From positions 1-33,349 of the forward strand of contig JACJNX010000127.1 in assembly GCA_014695255.1 (NCBI GenBank): a DNA stretch of 33,349 nucleotides. Direction: 5' to 3'. Each line of letters opens with the position of its first letter. Positions within the stretch are counted from its first letter, which is position 1. The position numbers and the translations under genes were made by a program. Shown here piece by piece: positions 22,938 through 31,355 of this stretch. The stretch comes from Cyanobacteria bacterium FACHB-63 (lineage in GTDB: Bacteria > Cyanobacteriota > Cyanobacteriia > Leptolyngbyales > Leptolyngbyaceae). Under the pieces are notes generated by a model that did not search any database, was not told where the DNA came from, and saw nothing but the letters and a program-made list of their open reading frames with translations.

Positions 22938-23698
22938 AAACCACTGGCAAATCTACACCCCAATCCCATAGCGGAAACAGCGACTTCGATAACAACCGCT
23001 TCAACCCTAAGACAACGAAGCACAAACCAGAGAAGGGAGTCGGCATTGATGCCGGGGCGCATCTGGGAGATGCGATCGAGGGACTTGTTACCCGTCTGCT
23101 CAGTCCTTCGTTGATGATGACAGCAGGCTATATCGGCGCGGGCGTTTGCTTAGCGGTTGGTATTCACGCCTACGGTCGCCTCCTGATTCCAGCATTGGCG
23201 GGAAGCCTGCCGTTACCGTTTGATCGCCTCGCAGGACTCGCACTCTCGATCGTTCTAGGAACTGGATTGCAACTGCTCGAAATCTTCCCGCGACTCGATG
23301 CTTACTTCCCCGGCATGGCGGAACGGTTAGCGGTGAAGTTGAAACTCTCCCCAGTTGCACAACCGAGAGCGGATCAGAACAGCCCGTCATTGCTTCCTCA
23401 AGCGGTGGATATGGCGAAGCGTTCATCTGAAAAGCTCTTTAAGGATATGCAGGGGGCAAGCGCGATCGCCTACGGCATCGAAACGATCGGCGCATTGTGG
23501 GCGTTCCAAATCTTTACGCGTGGCATGTTGAACGTCCCCGGCATCATTGGAGCAATCATCGCAATCGTGGGGTTTGAGATCTGCATGAAGTTCTCGTCCT
23601 GGATGCGGCAGTTACGCTTAACGGCGCGTCAATCTCGGCACTACCGAGAGCATCAACGCAGATTGAAAGCGATCGCCGCACAAGACTTGCAGAAATAG
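22934..23698 (+). CDS. Multi-pass membrane protein upstream of the ATPase
   Basis: The 254-residue protein has a polar N-terminus (about 45 residues) and hydrophobic segments around 58-82 (MMTAGYIGAGVCLAVGIHA), 95-115 (LAGLALSIVLGTGLQLL) and 175-222 (AIAYGIETIGALWAFQ and PGIIGAIIAIVGFEICMKF). The C-terminus is strongly basic (RLTARQSRHYREHQRRLK), probably cytoplasmic. It could be the membrane platform or pore partner of the downstream ATPase. The position next to the translocase gene is the main evidence. Confidence 0.7.
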   Translation: MKTTGKSTPQSHSGNSDFDNNRFNPKTTKHKPEKGVGIDAGAHLGDAIEGLVTRLLSPSLMMTAGYIGAGVCLAVGIHAYGRLLIPALAGSLPLPFDRLAGLALSIVLGTGLQLLEIFPRLDAYFPGMAERLAVKLKLSPVAQPRADQNSPSLLPQAVDMAKRSSEKLFKDMQGASAIAYGIETIGALWAFQIFTRGMLNVPGIIGAIIAIVGFEICMKFSSWMRQLRLTARQSRHYREHQRRLKAIAAQDLQK

Positions 23699-23704
23699 TT
23701 CAAA

Positions 23705-23730
23705 GCCCTAGAGACAGCCATCTCTAGGGC
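23705..23730 (+). terminator. Hairpin before the ATPase gene
   Basis: GCCCTAGAG (23705-23713) pairs exactly with CTCTAGGGC (23722-23730), followed by GCTTTTC. It may partly terminate transcription and lower expression of the downstream ATPase. The ribosome-binding site AAGGAGAG follows at about 23752. Confidence 0.65.
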
Positions 23731-23767
23731 GCTTTTCAGTTGATCAAGTTTAAGGAGAGTCAACCGA

Positions 23768-25447
23768 ATGTCTAATCTAACCCGGTACAACCAAAGTGCA
23801 ACCGATCGCAACACCGCAGCGCATGACGAATCCTTGTTTGGGTATCTTGTCGAGGAGCAAGGCTGGACGGTGAAGGAAGCTTTAGAAAACCTCGCACCGA
23901 TCGCCAAACATACCCACACCCAAACAGTATTCGTCGCCAGTTCATCGAAATGGCTAGCGGTTGCAGGGGGCGTAATTGGTTTGCTTGGAGGTGGGACGAT
24001 CGGCTTGCTTGGAGCGCTGCCGATCGGTGCGGCTGCATTGGCGTTCCTTGCTTACCGTGAAGCGAATCAGTGCATTCCAAGGCGCGAGATTGAATTACGA
24101 GCGCTGAAGCAATGCCCTACCATGCTTGATCTTATGTATGGATGTTTCTTAAAAGGCGTTGAACCAAAGAACCTGATCGCGAGTTGGGATCTCTTTTTAG
24201 ACTCCTACGCAGACGCGGGAAGTGCTGATGCAAATCTGATGGCGCGTGAGTATTTGCGGATTCTGGATGGCTTATGCTTCACGATCGAGGGCGAAGACAC
24301 TCCGATGCCGCAGGCTCTACCAGAAACGCCATCCTATCAGCCCTCAGCCAATACGCAGCTAAATGCGGTGAATGTTCCGGTGCAAACGGATCAAGGTTTT
24401 GTCCTGCCTGTTGCAGCACCAGAATCAAAGCTGTTTGACTGGAGCCGCTTAAATACTGCCTATGACGATTATCCGCATCTGCTGTTACTCGGCAAGACTG
24501 GCGCGGGTAAGTCGTTTCTGGCTGAGAAGTTAGGGCGCTTTTTGGATGGCTCCACGTTGGTTATCACTCCCAAAAAGAAGCCGAAAGACTTTGTAGGAAT
24601 GCGGGTGATCGGATTGCCTTATGACTTCCCTACGATCGCGGCAAACCTTATGGGGCTATCAGAACTGGTTAAACAGAGAGAAGCCCAGATGAACGCGACC
24701 GGAGATGATAACTTTCTCCCGATCAACGTGGTTCTGGATGAAGTGCCGACCTTTGTAGCAGGTTGCAAGGATTTAGGCTTGGATGTCGTTAAAGACCTAA
24801 AGTTCATCATTCGCGCAGGCAGAACAAGCAAGGTCAGGCTGATTTTGCTTGCTCAAGGTCAAGAAGTCAAAACGCTCGGCATCGAAGGCGAAGGTAGCCT
24901 ACGAGATAACCTGACTTACGTTTATCTCAAAGGTTTTACAGAAAAACAGGCTCAAGAATTGAAGCTGGACATCTCCAAACATGATCGCCCCTGCATCATC
25001 GACGGCAAGAGCGCAGACATCTCTCAACTGGTTTCCCTGGTATCAGAGCCAACGCCGGTGCAAGTCGTTGAACACAAGGCAACAGCGACAGCACAAGACC
25101 TAGAACGCTTGTATAACGCGCCATCTGCCGAACATCAACTTGAACATGAAGTCGAGGAAGCAGGAGCAGAACATCAAGACTCGATCGAGGATGAGTTAAA
25201 AACTGCTTTTCCCAAATGGAACAGTAAATCGATTGATGTTGCCTCAAAGGTTGTCTCTTTCCTGAATAAACAGCCTGAGAAGCGATTCAAAGCCCATCAA
25301 ATTAAGTCGTCAATCGCGTCTCTTAAAGCGGTTGACGCTGACAAATCAAAAGCGCTGCTTTCTAAGTTAGTTGAGGCTGAGTTCATTGGCTTTGAAAACG
25401 ACGAATATTTTGCGCTCAGTTCCCAAGATGATGACTTTAACTGGTAG
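23768..25447 (+). CDS. Membrane-anchored FtsK/HerA-like DNA translocase
   Basis: Of 559 residues, about 61-99 form a hydrophobic hairpin (WLAVAGGVIGLLGGG...GAAALAFLAY). The motor has Walker A GKTGAGKS at 242-249 and Walker B INVVLDE ending near 325, then FIIRAGRTSKVRLILLAQGQ, typical of the FtsK/VirD4/HerA superfamily. The C-terminal 75 residues (IDVASKVVSFLNKQPEKRF, ALLSKLVEAEFIGF) look like a winged helix, as in the FtsK gamma domain. Such proteins pump double-stranded DNA through a membrane ring. It ends the membrane-protein operon and lies just upstream of a repeat cluster. A transfer role by analogy with TraB of Streptomyces elements is inference; segregation is the alternative. Confidence 0.8.
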   Translation: MSNLTRYNQSATDRNTAAHDESLFGYLVEEQGWTVKEALENLAPIAKHTHTQTVFVASSSKWLAVAGGVIGLLGGGTIGLLGALPIGAAALAFLAYREANQCIPRREIELRALKQCPTMLDLMYGCFLKGVEPKNLIASWDLFLDSYADAGSADANLMAREYLRILDGLCFTIEGEDTPMPQALPETPSYQPSANTQLNAVNVPVQTDQGFVLPVAAPESKLFDWSRLNTAYDDYPHLLLLGKTGAGKSFLAEKLGRFLDGSTLVITPKKKPKDFVGMRVIGLPYDFPTIAANLMGLSELVKQREAQMNATGDDNFLPINVVLDEVPTFVAGCKDLGLDVVKDLKFIIRAGRTSKVRLILLAQGQEVKTLGIEGEGSLRDNLTYVYLKGFTEKQAQELKLDISKHDRPCIIDGKSADISQLVSLVSEPTPVQVVEHKATATAQDLERLYNAPSAEHQLEHEVEEAGAEHQDSIEDELKTAFPKWNSKSIDVASKVVSFLNKQPEKRFKAHQIKSSIASLKAVDADKSKALLSKLVEAEFIGFENDEYFALSSQDDDFNW

Positions 25448-25454
25448 GTGGAGA

Positions 25455-25823
25455 ATGGAATTCAGAGACGTTATCAATTCAATCGAGAAGTCAAAACCTT
25501 ACAAGATTCGTCAGCCGCGACTGTGGGCGCTATGTGCCTTGATTGTGCCTGATGAATTAAAGGAGAAAACACCCGCAATTGACTTAGAAGGCATCGCTGG
25601 AAGATATCTTCTAGGGTTCAACTTTCCGCCCAAGAATGGCGAATATTTCCCTTATGAGGCGCACATCTGGCAGATTGTGACAGAGCCGATCCAATTTCCT
25701 ACCAGATATAAGAGTCGAGGGGAGAAAAGATCGCCGCTTCTGTTCGCTAAATATATTGAGTCACATGAAGATGACGATCAAATGTTAGCGAGACTGATCG
25801 AGCTTTCTGTTAACAGCTTCTAG
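25455..25823 (+). CDS. Hypothetical protein after the translocase
   Basis: The 122-residue product begins at ATG 25455 with GGTGGAG upstream, 8 nt after the ATPase stop. It has a mixed alpha/beta look (FRDVINSIEKSKPYKI, LWALCALIVPDELKEK, YEAHIWQIVTEPIQF). The family is not recognised. It is likely co-transcribed with the ATPase and lies between it and the repeat cluster, so it may bind that DNA; this is only positional. Confidence 0.65.
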   Translation: MEFRDVINSIEKSKPYKIRQPRLWALCALIVPDELKEKTPAIDLEGIAGRYLLGFNFPPKNGEYFPYEAHIWQIVTEPIQFPTRYKSRGEKRSPLLFAKYIESHEDDDQMLARLIELSVNSF

Positions 25824-25829
25824 CCTTAC

Positions 25830-26027
25830 TCAGGATTCAGGATAGGGTCAGGATGCTCTAGAAAACTGCTCAGGATGGCTATCCTGAGTATCCTGTCCTG
25901 AGTATTCTGAGCATCCTGGATGAGGCTAAAAGTCCTAATGTGACTGAATCCTGAGTCAGGATAAGGGACCAGGATGGAGATTTTAGCCGTCATGAGCATT
26001 CTGAGCGACTGTCCTGAGCATCCTGAG
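25830..26027. repeat. Cluster of TCAGGAT / ATCCTGA repeats
   Basis: About 14 copies or near-copies of a 7-8-bp word fall in 200 bp. Forward copies of TCAGGAT are at 25830, 25837, 25848, 25870 and 25956. Inverse copies (ATCCTGA, or TCCTGAG or ATTCTGAG variants) are at 25881, 25895, 25904, 25948, 25998, 26011 and 26020. Several are extended to CTCAGGAT or ATCCTGAGCATC. No gene is present. This looks like a protein-binding array: a translocase recognition region, Rep iterons or a centromere. Confidence 0.8.
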
Positions 26028-26078
26028 AGATTAGACAGTCTTGGAATTGAATTATCAAACTGTTAAGAGGATTCCAAA

Positions 26079-26250
26079 ATGTGCCAGAAATTTAAGCAGA
26101 AATTAATCGCTAACGGATGCATTTAAGTGCTTTGGACGCGGCTCACATCAAATCTGGAGTCATTCAGAAAAAGGCGATATCTCTGTTAGCATGAATGCTG
26201 CTAGAGAGCGGATATCGAAACAACTTGAAAGACGCTTATTTGGATTTTGA
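26079..26250 (+). pseudogene. HicA-like toxin gene with a frameshift
   Basis: The start reads MCQKFKQKLIANG, then meets TAA at once. One frame over, the sequence continues as FKCFGRGSHQIWSHSEKGD and SMNAARERISKQLERRLFGF before TGA 26250. The G-S-H segment followed by a basic C-terminal helix fits small HicA mRNA-interferase toxins (about 60 residues). The total length is one base off a multiple of three, consistent with a single indel near 26118. A hicB antitoxin is not visible. Confidence 0.6.
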
Positions 26251-26253
26251 GCC

Positions 26254-26382
26254 ATGAAGAAAATCAACGATCAACCGCTCTTGTTTGAGACGAAGCCGGA
26301 TGAACCTAGTGTTCTGAAACCAGGGCAAAAACTAAAGCGATGGCGAAACAAAAGACCTCGCTGTGTGGCAAGGAAAGATTGA
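26254..26382 (+). CDS. 42-residue basic small protein
   Basis: ATG 26254 opens a frame 4 nt after the broken hicA: MKKINDQPLLFETKPDEPSV then a basic tail (KLKRWRNKRPRCVARKD). No hicB similarity is seen. It could be a short regulator or a remnant. The support is an intact frame and the tight spacing. Confidence 0.4.
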   Translation: MKKINDQPLLFETKPDEPSVLKPGQKLKRWRNKRPRCVARKD

Positions 26383-26435
26383 GTTTGATTGTGTTTCCCG
26401 GACAGATACTCGGATGTTTTTGAGGATTCTTTTAT

Positions 26436-26735
26436 GTGGACAAGACGATGGGACTTCAAGAAATTGCGGAATTTTTACAACGGAAGCGCTTTAAGGATGT
26501 TGAAGTTTTCGAGAGTGAGGATCAGGTTTTGTGTGAATGGAGTGAGGGCTACTGGCTGAACGTTGCTCCTGCTGACGGTTGGTTTCGTTGCATTCTCTTG
26601 GAAGTTTGGAGCGCCGATGATATTGTCGATCGATTATTTACCGACCTCGAATCTGCAATCACGACTTTGGCGATCACGGCGGCGGTTGACTGCACGATCG
26701 AAGCGGAGCGGGTGAGGTTGATTTCGCGGTGGTAA
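26436..26735 (+). CDS. Hypothetical small acidic protein
   Basis: The 99-residue frame starts at GTG 26436, with GAGGA about 10 nt upstream; ATG 26448 is an alternative. The product is a compact alpha/beta domain (MGLQEIAEFLQRKRFKDVEV, CEWSEGYWLNVAPADGWFR) and acidic. The family is unknown. A strong hairpin follows at 26743-26774. Confidence 0.6.
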   Translation: MDKTMGLQEIAEFLQRKRFKDVEVFESEDQVLCEWSEGYWLNVAPADGWFRCILLEVWSADDIVDRLFTDLESAITTLAITAAVDCTIEAERVRLISRW

Positions 26736-26742
26736 GTTTTTA

Positions 26743-26774
26743 GCCAGGTCTATGGCGATTCCCATAGACCTGGC
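26743..26774. terminator. 13-bp perfect hairpin
   Basis: GCCAGGTCTATGG (26743-26755) pairs exactly with CCATAGACCTGGC (26762-26774) around CGATTC. Little T-tract follows, so it may be a terminator of weak type or an mRNA end protector. The rest up to 26970 holds an AT-rich promoter-like region with small dyads (TGATC/GATCA near 26894; TTGAA/TTCAA near 26921) and TATACT near 26936. Confidence 0.6.
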
Positions 26775-26970
26775 ATCGCTTTCGCGCTATTGAGATTTCA
26801 ATAACGGGAATGCCATGGTTATATGCGGATTGATGAGTAAGGGATGAATCGTTTACGGGTTAAGATAACGCTATAACTACTAGAAAGTAACTTGATCATT
26901 TTCAGATCAGTACCCACAATTGAAGTATTCAAGACTATACTGTTGGTACGAGTGAAAGGAGGACAAGCGT

Positions 26971-27138
26971 ATGCCTGAGCAAGACGTTTTTCTGAAGATT
27001 AGAATTTCGAGCGAAAAGCGCAAAAAGCTAATCAATCACTATAGATCTCAAACCTCGAAACTGCTCAGGCTTGAAGTTGATCGTCTGATTCAAATTGCTG
27101 AAGCTGAACGTGAGCAACAAGCCACTACTAAGCGCTAG
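26971..27138 (+). CDS. 55-residue RHH-like regulator upstream of rep
   Basis: ATG 26971 has a strong AAAGGAGG upstream. The product shows DVFLKIRISSEKRKKLINHY then SKLLRLEVDRLIQIAEAE, i.e. a strand followed by two helices, as in Arc/CopG repressors. Small RHH proteins often repress plasmid rep transcription, and this is the first gene of the rep transcript. A dyad TTGAAGTATTCAAG lies just upstream and may be its operator. Assignment is by pattern. Confidence 0.6.
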   Translation: MPEQDVFLKIRISSEKRKKLINHYRSQTSKLLRLEVDRLIQIAEAEREQQATTKR

Positions 27139-27444
27139 ATTGTAAACAAGGTTTTTCTCGATCTGGGCGCGATGCCACGATCTAAAACAAAGTAGTTGCA
27201 GCACGATGCTGCGAGGGTGTCAGTCCGCACCGAAACAATCAAGAAATTATCAACGAACCTTTCAAGAACTTAATCGCGGAACTAATTTCGGACCGACCTA
27301 GCCCACGGATGCCAACACTGTACGCAACAGTGCCGAACTACAAAAAACAAATCCCCCAGTTCTGAGGAAAGCTTGGCGGCTCCAGAACCAGGGGTTGAAA
27401 ACTCTTCGTATCAACCTTCAAAGCAAAAACTCTTCAGGTTACAC
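27139..27444 (+). ncRNA. Structured leader upstream of the rep genes
   Basis: This 306-nt gap shows several strong stems: GCAGC/GCTGC (27198-27213 area), GGTG/CACC, CACTG/CAGTG (27317-27333 area) and CAGTTCTG with CAGAAC closing a larger loop within CCCC...GGGG (27354-27396). Only frames of 18-31 codons exist in it. Long leaders with antisense control precede CyRepA1-type genes in at least one Synechocystis plasmid. It may hold copy-number control RNA, but no family is recognised. Confidence 0.4.
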
Positions 27445-27660
27445 ATGAATACTCCGTTAATTCTAGCTCAAAGTCAAGAGCTTGAGAATCGTTCTCATTC
27501 TGCAAAATGCCCTGGATGTGGCTCCACGTCTATTGGTGTTGCCCCCGGCACTGGTCCGCACTTTGCAAAACTTGTTTGTCTGAATTGCGATCGCTGGATC
27601 AAGTGGCTATCGAAGGCTGATCCGATTGCTCAACAATTGATTGCAGGGGAGGTGCGGTAA
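27445..27660 (+). CDS. Zinc-ribbon small protein upstream of rep
   Basis: The 71-residue product from ATG 27445 has a C-x2-C...C-x2-C ribbon: CPGCGSTSIGV and VCLNCDRWIKWL. A longer TTG-initiated frame to 27373 is possible but uses the leader hairpin as coding DNA. Its TAA shares an A with the rep ATG (TAATG), a typical translational coupling. It probably assists or tunes rep expression or primosome function; this is inference from position. Confidence 0.65.
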   Translation: MNTPLILAQSQELENRSHSAKCPGCGSTSIGVAPGTGPHFAKLVCLNCDRWIKWLSKADPIAQQLIAGEVR

Positions 27661-30600
27661 TGCGTCTCCTGAAAGAATTAAACAAGTTGAGTGCGGTTGA
27701 AGTCGGTGGAAGCGTTCGATCTCAGGCAAAACGATTTAAGTTTGCAGTAAACCGATCTGGCAAAAACAAAGATTGGGATTTCAAAAAGCTTGCTAATAAC
27801 TATCAAGATATCCAAGGCGATATCTATACTGTCGCAACAGAGGTTAAGAACGGCTACGCTTTGTGCGCTGGCTTACTTGGTGGCAACTGGAGAGCCAAGT
27901 CGAATGTTATTGGCTCCCACTGGATTCTGCTCGATATCGACAACTCCAAAGTCCTCAAGGACGAGTTAGGAGAGACTGTCAAGGATGCGAATGGCAGGTC
28001 GATTAAGGTCTACGATCACCAGTTGACTTTAGATGAAGCCTTGGCACTTCCGTTTATCCAACAGCATTGCGCTCTGATTTATACAACAGCGTCGCATCGC
28101 CCTGACTGGCATAAGTTTCGACTGATCTTCTTGCTGCCTGAGTATGTAAGCGATATCGATATTTACGAATCGATAGTTCGCTTGCTCATGGAACACTTGC
28201 CGCACGATCCATCGTGTAAAGATGCTTCGCGAGTGTTCTACGGCTCTACAGGGGCAGAATTCCCTCTAATTCAACCGCAGGCTGTTCTACCGTCAGATTG
28301 GGTAGAACGAGCAGTCGTACTCGGAGAAGCTGAGAAACAGGCAAAACAACAGCGACTTGTTGAGCAGCGGAAGCGACAAGCCGAATTTGAGGCGGTGGCT
28401 CAATCAGAAGGTTGGAACATTGACACACTGATTCGTGATGCACTACGCCATATTCCGCCTCGAATGCTGGGATCTGGTAATTACGAGGAATGCCGTGATG
28501 TTGTCGCAGCATTAACCTCTTACTACGGTGCTGGCGCAGTTGCGATCGCTGAAAGCTGGAGTCCGTCAATTCCGGGTTCGACTTGGAATGTTGAGCAAAA
28601 AGTACGTTCGTTTGAGCATGGACGTGCTAATGGGATTACCTATCGGACAATTTTTTGGTTAGCAACCAAATACGGCTGGCAATACCCAAAGTTCAACAAG
28701 ACTTTCAAAAAATATGACCCGATCAATGATCCGGCGTACCAAGCGTATATCCAGGCAGAGCAAGAACGCGATCTCGCTGAAGCAGCAGAAGAGAGAGTTC
28801 GCAATCTCAACTTCTTCAAAGGCTTCTGCAACGCAGTGAGGCAAGACAAACGGAAAAAAGTCCGTGAGCGTGTCGCTGAAATTACAACCGAACAAACCAA
28901 GAAACAGCGTTACGTGCGGGGGACTCTTCCTGAATATCAACCTGGATTAACGTTGTCGATCTTCACGCTCGAAACAATGAGCGATCGCAATGCTTTTGTC
29001 TATGAGGCTGCAAGAAAGGGCTGGAAACATCTTCTTGATCAATCTGGCACTGGGAGCGGCAAGTCCTATTTTGCAGGACTGCTAGAGCCTGAGCGGTTTG
29101 AGTTCGGAGGTGAAGCGGCAGTCTGGTACTTAACCAACGAATCGAGAAATCCATCAACCCGCACTATCGAAGCAAACTTTGAGGCGTTGCCTGTCAGAAA
29201 TCACGGTTTAGAGGTAACGGAGAAAACAACTCCGATGAATTACCCAGTAATGAAACCGACGTTTGATCGTCCAGGTGAAGGTAATTGCCGAAATGCCCAC
29301 TTATTCTTACTTGCAGGTGAGAAAGGTTTTGAAACCGACGCTGAGGCAGCGAATAATCCGATTTGTGCCAAATGTCCGTTTAATGTTCCACTGCCAGGTG
29401 AGAAAGGTTCACAGTGCGCCAATCATGAGGGGGGAGGCTATGGATTCCGACACCAACGTCGCTTAGCAATGGCATCGAATCGACTGAGACTAAACCCTCA
29501 ATCGGCTCCAGCGAATATTCCTAACCACGTTGCAATGGTCTGGGAAGAAATCTCGACTCAGTTAAAAGTCACAACCCGCAAGACAACCGCTCAAGAACTC
29601 AATACCGAATGGTGGAAGATCGAGTCGGAGGCCCCAGAAATTTATAGTCAACTGCGGCCAGTCCGTAAATTTCTCTCCGGTGAACTGAGTACCCCGTCCG
29701 AACGTTGGGGAACCGTGGCTAAAAACTGCGTAGAAGCTTTAGACCTGCAACTCTTGGAGAAAGAGCGTACAGCCATCCTCGAACAGCTTTACTCAATTCT
29801 CTGCCCAAGTTTGGAGGAGTTGATTAAAGTTGAATCGATCGACAATTCCGAACTGAGAAAACAGGTTAAAAAGGCTGAAAGCCTCGTCAATTCCCTTTTC
29901 CACAAAATTGAAGCTTGCAACAATCTTGAAAGAGAGAAAGAGCTTTGGGCTGAATTTAAGGAAGCGGTCGAAAACCACGACCAACTCTCAGAACAGTATG
30001 AGGCTGCAAAAAACAGTGTCAGAGGGTTGCAAAGCGAACTTCGAGAAGAAGCACTTTCTCGACTTAAAAAAGCGCCTACGCAAGCGCTATGGCACGTTCT
30101 GAATATTTTGTTCTTTCCAGAACAAGGTGCGGGAAACTTTAGAATTCGTGAAGGAGAAGTCGCGGTCACACTACCAGATCAACGCCTAAGACAACTCGTT
30201 AATGCAGCGACAACCAACCTTTACCTAGATGCGACAGTCAACCAACAAGTTCTTAAAGCTTTTCTGGGGATTGACGATCTACTCGTTTGTGAGTTGGAGC
30301 AGGAGGAATCGCGCAATCTGAAGCACTATCAAGTGATTGGCTTCGGACGGTGCGGCAAGGATCGCGCTCAGTCCACCAATGAACGGTTAGTCAGGCTGCA
30401 TGATGGCATTAAGGCCCGAGAGAACACAGGCGATCTTCAAATTGCCGACTTTAAGGGTGTGCAGGGATTTGAAGCGAAGATACGACATCTCAGCAACTCG
30501 CGAGGATCTAACGAGATTGCAGGTTCTCCGGTGCTGGTAGTTCACGGTCTACCCAAGCCAAACCAGGGCGCGATCGAAGACGAGTACGCTTGTCTTCCTA

Positions 30601-31355
30601 ATCCTGGGTTCACCTTTCAGCAGTATTACCAATACCGTGTTGATGCTGAGGTGAAGCAGTTGACAGGACGGCAACGCAGCGATCGTTACCCAAACAAAAA
30701 ATTCTCAATCTATTGGGTAAATGAGGATACGATGCCTTTTTTAGTAGAGAAGATTGAAGCAATCGACATTTCCTATCAAGCTGCTCCCAAGTCACAACGG
30801 GTTAAGCAATCGGTATTTGAGGCGATTTGCGAAGCCGCACGACTGGGTGTAAAACTAACCCAAAAACTGATTGCTCAACTCGCGCAAGTGACCCAAGGCT
30901 TTATTAGCCAGTGGTTTAGAGAACGCGGCGGCTGGAAGTATTGGCGCGATTTGCTTACCGGGAAGCCCCCAGAATACCTGCAAGAGTATCGCGCCCAATT
31001 ATCGGACGAACCGGATATTACAGCGCTCACCGACGAGGAATACCGGAAACAGATGAGCGGATCGGATCGAAAAGCACTGCAAGAATTCTCGCGGAAGAAG
31101 TATCTCTCCGAGCTTGAACCAGTGGAGCAAGCGATTGCAGAAGTCTTGCCAATGGCAATGAATGAAGCAACCAAACCGGAACAGGTTCTAGAAGCTGTTT
31201 CCGAATTCTTTGAAGACCTCGGCACAGATGGCTTTAAGAAGGTCTGGAAAGCAATCGGATGGATGTATCGCAGACGCTTTATTGGCGCACTACTCGCGCT
31301 GGAGTTGCCATCAGGGTTTTTAGGTAGTGGTTTAGGAGTTGAGCAGGCAGTATGA
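27660..31355 (+). CDS. CyRepA1-like plasmid replication protein (primase-helicase)
   Basis: The 1231-residue protein begins with a primase-like region: ILLDIDNS near 90, ALIYTTASHRPDWHKFRLIF near 140-160 and CKDASRVFYG near 190. This suggests an archaeo-eukaryotic primase fold. A helicase-type ATPase follows, with Walker A SGTGSGKS near 463-470 and a Walker B-like VAMVWEEIS near 623. Between them, Cys residues near 543, 568, 571 and 585 (NCRNAH, CAKCPF, QCANHEGG) may bind a metal or iron-sulfur cluster as in DinG/XPD helicases. A helix-turn-helix (LAQVTQGFISQWFRERGG) lies near 1075. Such Reps start replication of cyanobacterial plasmids. It is coupled to the zinc-ribbon gene and to xis by overlaps. 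Confidence 0.72.
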   Translation: MRLLKELNKLSAVEVGGSVRSQAKRFKFAVNRSGKNKDWDFKKLANNYQDIQGDIYTVATEVKNGYALCAGLLGGNWRAKSNVIGSHWILLDIDNSKVLKDELGETVKDANGRSIKVYDHQLTLDEALALPFIQQHCALIYTTASHRPDWHKFRLIFLLPEYVSDIDIYESIVRLLMEHLPHDPSCKDASRVFYGSTGAEFPLIQPQAVLPSDWVERAVVLGEAEKQAKQQRLVEQRKRQAEFEAVAQSEGWNIDTLIRDALRHIPPRMLGSGNYEECRDVVAALTSYYGAGAVAIAESWSPSIPGSTWNVEQKVRSFEHGRANGITYRTIFWLATKYGWQYPKFNKTFKKYDPINDPAYQAYIQAEQERDLAEAAEERVRNLNFFKGFCNAVRQDKRKKVRERVAEITTEQTKKQRYVRGTLPEYQPGLTLSIFTLETMSDRNAFVYEAARKGWKHLLDQSGTGSGKSYFAGLLEPERFEFGGEAAVWYLTNESRNPSTRTIEANFEALPVRNHGLEVTEKTTPMNYPVMKPTFDRPGEGNCRNAHLFLLAGEKGFETDAEAANNPICAKCPFNVPLPGEKGSQCANHEGGGYGFRHQRRLAMASNRLRLNPQSAPANIPNHVAMVWEEISTQLKVTTRKTTAQELNTEWWKIESEAPEIYSQLRPVRKFLSGELSTPSERWGTVAKNCVEALDLQLLEKERTAILEQLYSILCPSLEELIKVESIDNSELRKQVKKAESLVNSLFHKIEACNNLEREKELWAEFKEAVENHDQLSEQYEAAKNSVRGLQSELREEALSRLKKAPTQALWHVLNILFFPEQGAGNFRIREGEVAVTLPDQRLRQLVNAATTNLYLDATVNQQVLKAFLGIDDLLVCELEQEESRNLKHYQVIGFGRCGKDRAQSTNERLVRLHDGIKARENTGDLQIADFKGVQGFEAKIRHLSNSRGSNEIAGSPVLVVHGLPKPNQGAIEDEYACLPNPGFTFQQYYQYRVDAEVKQLTGRQRSDRYPNKKFSIYWVNEDTMPFLVEKIEAIDISYQAAPKSQRVKQSVFEAICEAARLGVKLTQKLIAQLAQVTQGFISQWFRERGGWKYWRDLLTGKPPEYLQEYRAQLSDEPDITALTDEEYRKQMSGSDRKALQEFSRKKYLSELEPVEQAIAEVLPMAMNEATKPEQVLEAVSEFFEDLGTDGFKKVWKAIGWMYRRRFIGALLALELPSGFLGSGLGVEQAV

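Noticed and set aside
25830-26027. CRISPR array
   Set aside because: The repeats are 7-8 bp, irregularly spaced and in both orientations, with no 20-40-bp repeat-spacer periodicity. No other part of the window shows a CRISPR pattern or cas genes.
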